Shown here: positions 15,759-22,786 of the stretch, piece after piece
Layout of the letters: every line of letters starts with the position of its first letter
How positions within the stretch are numbered: the first letter of the stretch is position 1
Source of the DNA: JBBQFC01 sp038321615
GTDB lineage: Bacteria; Bacteroidota; Bacteroidia; Flavobacteriales_D; Cryomorphaceae
Length of the DNA stretch: 39,812 nt
Direction: 5' to 3'
Assembly (NCBI GenBank): GCA_038321615.1
Contig: JBBQFC010000030.1
Coordinates: forward strand, 1-39,812
The notes under the pieces: model-generated
Told to the model about the DNA's origin: nothing
Database searches by the model: none
What the model saw: only the letters and a program-made list of their open reading frames with translations
Position numbers and translations under genes: made by a program

Positions 15759-17366
15759 ATGACGAAATCACAAATCATTTCCAGCTTTCTTTTCTCTGCC
15801 TTCTTGGTATCCGCGACATTATGCGCCCAAGACCAAACTTATGTAGACTATTGGGACGAAGTCAAAAAGATTAAACGTTCGGAAGGGCTGTACAAAAATG
15901 GAGTTGAGCATGGAGAATGGAAATACTACGATTATAATGGCCAATTGATCGAAAAAGCATTCTATAATTTCGGCCGTCGCGATGGGGAAACAGTAACCTA
16001 TTTTAGCGATGGTGGGGTAAAAGACCGAGGATTTTTTGAATGGGATCAACAAGACAGTACTTACGAGTCGTTCAATGCCAAAGGCATAAGAGAAGTGCAG
16101 GGCTATTTCGAAAAAGGGGAGCGCTCGGGTATTTGGAAAGAGTGGTACCCATCGGGAAATTCCAAACTTGAAGAGCGATATCCCGCTGAGGGCAACCGCG
16201 AAATGATCGCTTTTTGGAACCCGCAAGGGGAGCAGCTCATAGCCGGGGGAAAAGGGCGAATGACGGATTACTACGATAATGGCCAAATAAAATTGCAGGA
16301 AGAATATAACAATGGCCAAATAGATGGGCTATCGCAGACCTGGTATAGCGAGGGTACGCTGCGCTCGGAAGGGCGCTACGAGGCGGGCCGAAAAAATGGG
16401 GTGTGGAACTATTATCAGGTGGATGGGGCTAAGCAATTGGTGTCCACCTTCCGGAGCGATACCTTGCACGGTGGGCAGATTACCTACTTCGACTCTGGCG
16501 AAGTATCCATCGAAGGCCGCTTCGAAGCAGGCGAAAAAGATAGTACCTGGACTTTCTATTTCAACACGGGTAAGGTAGAAATGAACGGGGCCTTCAAGAA
16601 GAACTTGCGCAATGGGCGATGGACTTACTATCATACCAACGGGAAGGTGCAATCTGAAGGACTCTGGGAAGCCGACAAGCGCAATGGTACTTGGTATTTT
16701 TACTACGCCGATGGATCGAAATGGCGGGAAGGGAACTTCATAAACGACCTAAAAACAAGCACTTGGACCACCTGGTTCGAAAACGGTAAAATGCTCCAAC
16801 AGGGCGAGTACATCGATGGCAAGGAAGAAGGACTTTGGAAATCATGGTTTGAAAACGGGAATCGAAAGGACGAAGGTTATTTTAAGAACGGCAAGATTCA
16901 GGGAATTTGGAAAGGATGGCATCCCAATGGTGAACAGAGCTACACCGGGACGTGGGCTAATGATCAAAAGAACGGAGAGTGGAAGCATTTCTCAGCAGAG
17001 GGCTATCCAGAAGAAACCGCTTGGCATAAAGCCGGTGTGCTCAATGGACCTTATACGAGATATGGCGCAAATGGAATCCCCGAGTCGCAAGGTACCTACA
17101 CCGCCGGAAAACCAACCGGAAAGTGGGTCTACTATTTCCCGGAAGGCGGGAAGCTGAGAGAAGCCGAGTATAAAGACGGCAAGCTCGAGGGCATCATCAC
17201 CACTTACCATAGGCAAGGCGGCGCAGTGCACATGAGCGAAATGTACAAAGACGGTAAGCGTAACGGACGATCCATCGAATATTCTCCCCGCGGCAATGTG
17301 ATCCATGAGGTGGAGTATGCAAACGGCCAAAAGGGAAAGGTCGTGCAGGATAATCGCAAACCGTAG
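15759..17366 (+). CDS. Secreted MORN-like (YwqK-type) repeat protein
   Basis: A 535-residue exported protein made almost wholly of about 20 tandem units of roughly 23 residues, of the form (Y/F)-x-x-G-x-x-(N/D/E)-G-x-W-x-x-(Y/W)-x-x-x-G-x-x-x-x-E-G. These are MORN-variant repeats and predict a long beta-hairpin solenoid. The ATG at 15759 gives a signal peptide (MTKSQIISSFLFSAFLVSA, then TLCAQ); the frame open from 15606 has no such start. Database names such as 'YwqK family antitoxin' come from this repeat and do not imply a toxin-antitoxin role. Repeats 5-6 are degenerate and one is shortened. No anchor, catalytic motif or T9SS tail is seen. Function unknown; a binding scaffold is plausible. 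Confidence 0.88.
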   Translation: MTKSQIISSFLFSAFLVSATLCAQDQTYVDYWDEVKKIKRSEGLYKNGVEHGEWKYYDYNGQLIEKAFYNFGRRDGETVTYFSDGGVKDRGFFEWDQQDSTYESFNAKGIREVQGYFEKGERSGIWKEWYPSGNSKLEERYPAEGNREMIAFWNPQGEQLIAGGKGRMTDYYDNGQIKLQEEYNNGQIDGLSQTWYSEGTLRSEGRYEAGRKNGVWNYYQVDGAKQLVSTFRSDTLHGGQITYFDSGEVSIEGRFEAGEKDSTWTFYFNTGKVEMNGAFKKNLRNGRWTYYHTNGKVQSEGLWEADKRNGTWYFYYADGSKWREGNFINDLKTSTWTTWFENGKMLQQGEYIDGKEEGLWKSWFENGNRKDEGYFKNGKIQGIWKGWHPNGEQSYTGTWANDQKNGEWKHFSAEGYPEETAWHKAGVLNGPYTRYGANGIPESQGTYTAGKPTGKWVYYFPEGGKLREAEYKDGKLEGIITTYHRQGGAVHMSEMYKDGKRNGRSIEYSPRGNVIHEVEYANGQKGKVVQDNRKP

Positions 17367-17420
17367 TAGAGACTTTGCGTGCAACCCGTGTAGAGACGTT
17401 GCGTGCAACGTCTCTACTAC
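17363..17420. repeat. Palindromic GTAGAGAC dispersed-type repeat, one full and one partial copy
   Basis: A 28-bp near-perfect palindrome runs from GTAGAGACGTTGC at 17390 to GCAACGTCTCTAC ending at 17417. A left-half copy with one change (GTAGAGACTTTGCGTGCAAC at 17366-17385) precedes it, and GTAGTAGAGAC/GTCTCTACTAC bracket the whole. The first copy overlaps the stop codon of the MORN-repeat gene. Similar palindromes are widespread in Bacteroidota and cyanobacteria, as far as I recall. It could fold as a terminator-like hairpin for the upstream gene, though no T-run follows at once. Confidence 0.8.
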
Positions 17421-17460
17421 GCCCTAACGATTTTATTTTTCCCACACTCAAAAAAATCCT

Positions 17461-17468
17461 TACTTTTG
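17461..17468 (+). promoter_or_regulatory. -7 box of the rimP-nusA-infB operon
   Basis: TACTTTTG matches TAnnTTTG exactly. The expected transcription start is near 17473, about 18 bases before a terminator hairpin and 52 before rimP. No strong -33 was seen. Confidence 0.6.
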
Positions 17469-17490
17469 CACTAGTAAAGTGAAAAAACAA

Positions 17491-17514
17491 GAGGGGCCGT
17501 TGCCCCTCTTTTTT
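17491..17514 (+). terminator. Intrinsic terminator or attenuator in the rimP leader
   Basis: GAGGGGC (17491-17497) pairs perfectly with GCCCCTC (17502-17508) around CGTT, followed by six T (17509-17514) and preceded by an A-rich run. It lies between a consensus -7 box and the rimP start, so any transcript from that promoter must pass it. In proteobacteria rimP-nusA leaders are attenuated and NusA feeds back on its own operon; the same logic is inferred here. It could also end the MORN-repeat transcript. Confidence 0.85.
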
Positions 17515-17524
17515 GTTCGAACTC

Positions 17525-17992
17525 TTGATCAGCGAATCTACTATACGAAGCCTTATCGGCGAGAAAATTGTCGGTACAGATTATTACGTACTGAGCTTAG
17601 AAATTAAGCCCGGCAACGCCATATTTGTAGAGCTAGAAGGCATGGGGCCGGTGGGCATCAGCGATTGTGTGGACATAAGCCGGCAGATCGAGCATAACCT
17701 CGACCGTGAGGCGGAAGACTTTTCGCTGCAAGTCAGTTCACCCGGTTTGGATAAGCCACTCCGCGATTACAGGCAGTATATCAAAAACATTGGCCGTAGC
17801 CTGCAAATCAGACTCGCCGATGGGCAAGATATAGAAGGAGAAATCATCGCTGCCGACGAAGTTAAAGTTACCCTGCACACCCGCACGAAAGAGCCGGTAG
17901 AAGGCAAGAAAAAGAAAGAATGGGTGGAGCGCGACATAGTGTTGCCTTACCCGGATATAAAACAATCGAAGATTAAAATAACCTTTAATTAA
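17525..17992 (+). CDS. rimP: Ribosome maturation factor RimP
   Basis: RimP assists 30S subunit maturation. The product (about 155 residues) has the two-domain layout: an N-terminal alpha/beta part with DYYVLSLEIKPGN and ISRQIEHNLDREAEDFSLQV, the signature SSPGLDKPLRDYRQYIKNIG near residue 65, and a C-terminal Sm-like barrel. There is no ATG at the 5' end. A TTG at 17513 lies in the terminator T-run; the TTG at 17525 gives MISESTIRSLIGEKI, closer to the family start, and is preferred. A TTG start could hold expression low. nusA follows after 6 bp. Confidence 0.88.
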   Translation: MISESTIRSLIGEKIVGTDYYVLSLEIKPGNAIFVELEGMGPVGISDCVDISRQIEHNLDREAEDFSLQVSSPGLDKPLRDYRQYIKNIGRSLQIRLADGQDIEGEIIAADEVKVTLHTRTKEPVEGKKKKEWVERDIVLPYPDIKQSKIKITFN

Positions 17993-17998
17993 GGAGCC

Positions 17999-19234
17999 AT
18001 GAGCGATACTAACCTATTCGAGTCCTTCGCCGAGTTCAAAGAGTTTAAGAATATCGACCGCGAAACAATGATGCGGATTCTCGAAGACGTATTCCGAAAT
18101 ATGCTCATCAAAAAGCACGGTACGGACGAGAATTTCGACATAATTATCAATCCTGATGAGGGCGACTTACAGATTTGGCGAAACCGTGAAATCGTGCACG
18201 ATGGTGAAGTGGAAGACGATAATAGCCAGGTGGCGTACAGCGATGCCATCAAGATTGAGCCCGATTTTGAGATCGGTGAAGAAGCATCGGAAGAAATCCG
18301 CCTGGAATATTTCGGACGTCGTGCAATTCTCTCCATGCGTCAAAATCTGGTTTCAAAGGTCATCGAATTAGAGAAAGATAGCCTTTACAAGAAATACAGC
18401 CAGCGCGTTGGCGAAATCATCACCGGCGAAGTGTACCAAGTTTGGAAGCGCGAGATTCTGCTTCTCGACGACGAAAACAATGAGCTAATTCTACCCAAAT
18501 CCGAGCAAATCCCTTCCGACTATTTTAAGAAGGGCGATTCGGTTCGCGCAGTGGTGGCCAAAGTGGAAATGCGGAATAACAATCCGGTGGTAATTTTATC
18601 GCGGACTGCACCCGAATTTTTGCAACGCCTTTTCGAAATGGAAGTTCCCGAAGTATTCGATGGGCTCATAACCATTAAGAAGATAGTACGCGTACCTGGC
18701 GAGCGAGCTAAAGTGGCCGTGGAAAGTTACGACGATCGGATCGATCCGGTAGGGGCTTGTGTAGGGATGAAAGGATCGCGCATACATTCCATTGTGCGTG
18801 AACTGAAAAACGAAAATATCGACGTAATCAATTACACGTCGAATATGCAATTGCTAATACAACGCGCACTTAGTCCAGCTAAGATCACGAATATCAAGAT
18901 CAACGATGAGTTGAAAAAGGCCGATGTATTTCTCAAAGCCGATCAGGTTTCACTTGCTATAGGTAAAGGTGGTCACAACATTAAACTCGCCGGAAAACTA
19001 ACGGGCTTTGAGCTCGATGTGTACCGCGATAGCGAAACCGAAGATGAAGATGTGGATTTGGAAGAATTTGTGGACGAAATCGACGGCTGGATTATCGATG
19101 AATTGAAGTCGGCCGGACTCGACACAGCCCGCAGCGTGTTGGAATTGACAAAAGCAGATTTGGTAAAACGCACCGATCTCGAAGAAGAAACAGTAACTGA
19201 AATCATGAAAATCCTGCGCGAAGAGCTGGAATAA
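17999..19234 (+). CDS. nusA: Transcription termination/antitermination protein NusA
   Basis: NusA binds RNA polymerase and nascent RNA and modulates pausing, termination and antitermination. The 411-residue protein has the N-terminal polymerase-binding domain (about 1-125), an S1 domain (about 133-200, starting GEIITGEVYQVWKREILL), and two KH domains (about 225-345, with PVGACVGMKGSRI and AIGKGGHNIKLA). A short C-terminal helix-hairpin-helix region follows a strongly acidic linker (SETEDEDVDLEEFVDE). The length is normal for Bacteroidota. The ATG lies 6 bp after the rimP stop with AAGGAG overlapping that stop, too close for a standard Shine-Dalgarno. Confidence 0.96.
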   Translation: MSDTNLFESFAEFKEFKNIDRETMMRILEDVFRNMLIKKHGTDENFDIIINPDEGDLQIWRNREIVHDGEVEDDNSQVAYSDAIKIEPDFEIGEEASEEIRLEYFGRRAILSMRQNLVSKVIELEKDSLYKKYSQRVGEIITGEVYQVWKREILLLDDENNELILPKSEQIPSDYFKKGDSVRAVVAKVEMRNNNPVVILSRTAPEFLQRLFEMEVPEVFDGLITIKKIVRVPGERAKVAVESYDDRIDPVGACVGMKGSRIHSIVRELKNENIDVINYTSNMQLLIQRALSPAKITNIKINDELKKADVFLKADQVSLAIGKGGHNIKLAGKLTGFELDVYRDSETEDEDVDLEEFVDEIDGWIIDELKSAGLDTARSVLELTKADLVKRTDLEEETVTEIMKILREELE

Positions 19235-19254
19235 ACCTAATTAGGCTTATTTCC

Positions 19255-19262
19255 TAACTTTG
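19255..19262 (+). promoter_or_regulatory. Candidate internal promoter before infB
   Basis: TAACTTTG in the 49-bp nusA-infB spacer matches TAnnTTTG exactly and lies 21 bp before the infB ATG at 19284. No good -33 is present, so it may be weak or fortuitous. It could give IF2 its own transcript independent of the rimP attenuator. Confidence 0.4.
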
Positions 19263-19283
19263 CAAGCCAGGAGCAAACAATTT

Positions 19284-22070
19284 ATGCCAGCAAAAGCAGC
19301 ACCAGTAAGATTAAGTAAAGCCGCCAAAGAGTTCAATGTAGGTACTTCAACCATCATTGAATATTTAGCGTCTAAAGGTATTCCCTTGGAGAATAACCCC
19401 AATTCGAAAATCGAGACCGGGGTATACCAAATTTTAATGGAGGAATTCGCAGACTCCAAAGAAATAAAGGAAAAATCCAAAATGGTGGGCGTATCGCCTG
19501 GCAAACGCGAAACGGTGTCTATCAATCCCGAGAAATCGGAAATTGCAAAACCCAAACCTCCGGTAGAAGTCGAAGAAGTGCTGATCAAAAATGTTCAAAG
19601 CGCTGAAGACATTATACGTCCAATGGTTGCAAGGTCTCCCGGACTTAATGTAGTAGGCCGCATAGACCTCGACAAAAAGAAACCTGCTCCTCAGCCCGTT
19701 GAAAAACCAGCCCCCGAGCCGGAAGTAAAATTAGAACCGGCGAAGCCCGAGCCCGAAACTGAAAAACCAGTTGTTGAGATAAAAGAAGAGGTCGCAGCTC
19801 CAGCAAAAGAAGTTGCTGTCCCTGTAGAAGCGAAGAAAGCCACGCCGCAAGTCGAAGGGCCAAGAGTGATTGAAACGATTCGCAGCTCGGCCGGTAAATT
19901 GGCTGGGGTAAATGTGGTCGGAAAAATCGACCTGCCTGAACGTCCGAAAAAGGTTGCAAAACCGGTGATGAGCACCAATCCGGATCAGGAAACGCAACAA
20001 AATCGCAAGAAGCGAAAACGCATTACCACCAATACCCCTGGACAAACCAACCAGAGCGCCGGCGGAAACCAGCAGCGGCCTGGAAACAACAACAACAGCA
20101 ATAACAGTAATAATAACCGCAAAGGAGCACCTGCCGCCAAAACCGGCCTTCGTCAGGAAGTAAGCCAGGACGATATCCAACGTGAGTTGCGCGAGACCCT
20201 TGCGAAAATGAATAGCACGGGTAATAAGTCGAAGGGAGCCAAGAACCGCCGAATTAAGCGCGACGATTACAGCAGAAAATTGGAAGAGCGAGAGCTTCAG
20301 GCCGCAGAAGATTCAAAAATTTTGCGTCTCACGGAGTTTGTGACCGTTTCCGATTTGGCCAGCCTTATGGGCGTGAGCGTTACAGAAGTAATTTCTGCCT
20401 GCATGTCGCTTGGTATTATGGCATCGATTAATCAGCGCCTTGATGCTGAGACCATTTCTATCGTTACCGAAGAGTTTGGATACACCGTAGAGTTTACCAG
20501 CGCCGAAGTGGCGGAGTCTATTCAACTCGAAGCAGATAAAGCGGAAGATTTACTCGAACGCGCCCCAATCGTCACCGTTATGGGTCACGTCGATCACGGT
20601 AAAACATCCCTCCTCGACTACATTCGAGAGGAGAATGTAATCGCTGGCGAAGCCGGAGGTATTACCCAGCACATTGGTGCATACAGCGTGGAGCGCAAAG
20701 ATGGTCGCAAGATCACTTTCCTCGATACTCCCGGCCACGAAGCGTTCACCGCCATGCGTGCCCGCGGAGCGCAGGTCACCGACTTGGCCATTATAGTAGT
20801 TTCTGCCGATGATAGCGTAATGCCCCAGACCCGCGAAGCCATCAACCACGCCCAAGCGGCCGGTATTCCGATGATCTTTGCCATTAACAAAATTGATAAA
20901 CCCGACGCGAACCCTGAGCGAATCAAGGAGCAATTGGCGGCGATGAATATTCTGGTTGAAGATTGGGGTGGTAAATTCCAAAGTCAAGAAATTTCAGCCA
21001 AAAAAGGAACAAACGTTGAAGAGCTGCTCGAGAAAGTACTGCTCGAAGCCGATCTACTCGAACTCAAAGCCAATCCGAAGAAAAATGCCCTTGGTACTAT
21101 CATAGAATCTTCCCTCGATAAAGGTCGCGGGTTCGTTTCCACCCTCATTGTAGAAGGCGGAACCCTGAAAGTAGGCGATGTGGTACTTGCCGGACATTAT
21201 TCGGGTAGAGTGAAAGCCATGTTCAATGAGCGTGGAACGGCTATAATAAATGCAGGGCCTTCCACTCCAGTGAGTATGTTGGGCTTGAATGGTGCCCCAA
21301 ATGCGGGGGATAAGTTCCACGTGCTCGACGACGAGCGCGAAGCCCGAACGATTGCAGCGAAGCGTGAGCAATTGCAACGTGAGCAAGGTGTACGTACTCA
21401 AAAGCATATTACCCTCGACGAAATTGGGCGGCGTATTGCAATTGGAGATTTCAAAGAGCTCAATATTATTCTCAAGGGAGACGTGGATGGATCGGTGGAA
21501 GCGCTTGCCGATAGTTTGCAAAAGCTATCTACCAGCAAGGTGCAGGTGAATGTGATCCACAAGGCGGTGGGTCAGATTACCGAGAGCGACGTGCTCTTAG
21601 CTTCAGCTTCCGATGCAATCATAGTGGGCTTCCAAGTGCGGCCATCCGCAGGAGCGCGCCGATTGGCCGAAAAAGAAGAAATTCAGATCAAAACATACAG
21701 CATTATTTACGCGGCCATCGAAGAGATCAAGGACGCTATGGAAGGAATGCTTTCTGCGAAGATCGAAGAGAAAGTGGTGGGTAATGCCGAAATTCGTGAA
21801 ACATTCAAAATCACCAAAGTCGGAACCATCGCAGGTTGTTTCGTTACAGACGGTAAGATTAGCCGAAACTCGAAAATTCGCTTAATTCGCGATGGAATTG
21901 TGGTCTACAACGGTCACCTTGGAAGCCTTAAGCGTTTCAAAGATGATGTGAAAGAAGTGGTGAAAGGCTACGAATGCGGTCTGAATATCGATAAGTTCAA
22001 CGATATCAAGGAAGGCGATATGATCGAAGCTTACGAAGAAGTGGAAGTGAAACAAACACTCGATTCGTAA
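19284..22070 (+). CDS. infB: Translation initiation factor IF-2
   Basis: IF-2 is the GTPase that places initiator tRNA on the ribosome. The ATG at 19284 gives MPAKAAPVRLSKAAKEFNVG (928 residues), the normal N-terminal IF2_N fold start; the TTG at 19260 lies inside the candidate promoter box. A long Lys/Pro/Glu-rich disordered linker (about 60-330) includes an Asn run near residue 275. The G domain begins near residue 432: VTVMGHVDHGKTSLLDY (G1), GGITQHIG (G2), FLDTPGHEAF (G3), FAINKIDKPDANP (G4) and SAKKG (G5). The C-terminal domains that bind fMet-tRNA follow. It ends the rimP-nusA-infB operon. Confidence 0.96.
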   Translation: MPAKAAPVRLSKAAKEFNVGTSTIIEYLASKGIPLENNPNSKIETGVYQILMEEFADSKEIKEKSKMVGVSPGKRETVSINPEKSEIAKPKPPVEVEEVLIKNVQSAEDIIRPMVARSPGLNVVGRIDLDKKKPAPQPVEKPAPEPEVKLEPAKPEPETEKPVVEIKEEVAAPAKEVAVPVEAKKATPQVEGPRVIETIRSSAGKLAGVNVVGKIDLPERPKKVAKPVMSTNPDQETQQNRKKRKRITTNTPGQTNQSAGGNQQRPGNNNNSNNSNNNRKGAPAAKTGLRQEVSQDDIQRELRETLAKMNSTGNKSKGAKNRRIKRDDYSRKLEERELQAAEDSKILRLTEFVTVSDLASLMGVSVTEVISACMSLGIMASINQRLDAETISIVTEEFGYTVEFTSAEVAESIQLEADKAEDLLERAPIVTVMGHVDHGKTSLLDYIREENVIAGEAGGITQHIGAYSVERKDGRKITFLDTPGHEAFTAMRARGAQVTDLAIIVVSADDSVMPQTREAINHAQAAGIPMIFAINKIDKPDANPERIKEQLAAMNILVEDWGGKFQSQEISAKKGTNVEELLEKVLLEADLLELKANPKKNALGTIIESSLDKGRGFVSTLIVEGGTLKVGDVVLAGHYSGRVKAMFNERGTAIINAGPSTPVSMLGLNGAPNAGDKFHVLDDEREARTIAAKREQLQREQGVRTQKHITLDEIGRRIAIGDFKELNIILKGDVDGSVEALADSLQKLSTSKVQVNVIHKAVGQITESDVLLASASDAIIVGFQVRPSAGARRLAEKEEIQIKTYSIIYAAIEEIKDAMEGMLSAKIEEKVVGNAEIRETFKITKVGTIAGCFVTDGKISRNSKIRLIRDGIVVYNGHLGSLKRFKDDVKEVVKGYECGLNIDKFNDIKEGDMIEAYEEVEVKQTLDS

Positions 22071-22079
22071 ATCGCAATT

Positions 22080-22538
22080 TTATTTCGAACCGGGCTCAAT
22101 GATAGGAGGAAGTTCTATCTTGTCCTTTACCAAATAGGCTCCCGGAAAGGTAGCAGCGAGCGATTGCTTAAATTTTTCGGCATCAATTCTGTTTCGGAAA
22201 TCGCCGACGCGCAGTCGGAAATTTGGAGCCAAATAAGAGATGTAGGCACCCTTTTCGGTGTGCTGACGCAAAAATGCAGCACGTTTTTCTTGGGCTTCTT
22301 CGCGTTTTCCGAAGTAAATCTGAACTCTGTAACCATCTGGAAGTGTTGGTTTCAGACGCTTCAACGAATCCAGGCGCAATATGTCGCCATTGGCGTGGAT
22401 GCTGATATTTCCTGGTTCCTGGACAATGAATCCTTCCGTGTGACTCGACTTTGAGCCATACCACGTGGGTTCTTGAGCGTCCGCGTTAATTTGGAGCCCT
22501 GCAGTGAGCAATAGGGTGACGTAAATGAGATTCCGCAT
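22080..22538 (-). CDS. Secreted SPOR-domain protein
   Basis: A 152-residue exported protein. The ATG at 22538 gives the signal peptide MRNLIYVTLLLTAGLQINAD with cleavage near ADAQ; the upstream frame to 22631 lacks a plausible start. The C-terminal 75 residues form a SPOR domain (YRVQIYFGKREEAQEK, then FRLRVGDFRNRIDAEKFKQSL and GAYLVKDKIELPPI), which in other bacteria binds denuded septal peptidoglycan. There is no transmembrane anchor beyond the signal. It converges on infB with 9 bp between stop codons. Confidence 0.85.
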   Translation of the reverse strand: MRNLIYVTLLLTAGLQINADAQEPTWYGSKSSHTEGFIVQEPGNISIHANGDILRLDSLKRLKPTLPDGYRVQIYFGKREEAQEKRAAFLRQHTEKGAYISYLAPNFRLRVGDFRNRIDAEKFKQSLAATFPGAYLVKDKIELPPIIEPGSK

Positions 22539-22562
22539 TCGAAATGTTAATTTTCCAGATTG

Positions 22563-22570
22563 CAAACTTA
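22563..22570 (-). promoter_or_regulatory. -7 box of the SPOR-domain gene
   Basis: On the minus strand TAAGTTTG matches TAnnTTTG exactly, 24 bases before the ATG at 22538. It supports that start over longer frames. Confidence 0.5.
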
Positions 22571-22671
22571 CTTCAAAAACTAAACCATAGTGTTTTACCC
22601 GCAATGCGCTTAAGGGTATCGATGGCGGCAAATTGAATTCCGAGAACGGTTACAGCAGCGCAGAAGCGCCC

Positions 22672-22696
22672 ATAATTTAGATTGATTCTAAATTAT
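22672..22696. promoter_or_regulatory. Perfect 10-bp inverted repeat upstream of the act operon
   Basis: ATAATTTAGA (22672-22681) and TCTAAATTAT (22687-22696) flank TTGAT. The arms are fully symmetric. The right arm ends 53 bp before the -7 box of actA, a position suited to an activator or repressor. No T-run follows and the stem is AT-only except one pair, so an operator is likelier than a terminator. The regulator is unknown. Confidence 0.5.
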
Positions 22697-22749
22697 TTGC
22701 TACCCCTTCAATTTGTGGTCTGATGCCGTAATTCAAGTCTTGTTTCTAT

Positions 22750-22757
22750 TAAATTTG
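22750..22757 (+). promoter_or_regulatory. -7 box of the act-cox operon
   Basis: TAAATTTG matches TAnnTTTG exactly, 29 bp before the actA ATG. A TTG 7 bp upstream is too near to serve as -33, so the promoter may need an activator. Confidence 0.55.
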
Positions 22758-22786
22758 CGCCAATTTTAGGAGCAGTTTATCTGAAG

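Noticed and set aside
15759..17366. Calling the MORN-repeat gene an antitoxin of a toxin-antitoxin pair
   Set aside because: The name comes from the YwqK annotation of this repeat; the protein is exported and no toxin gene is beside it.
17363..17420. GTAGAGAC copies as a CRISPR fragment
   Set aside because: The unit is a palindrome repeated one and a half times with no regular spacer, and no cas gene is present.
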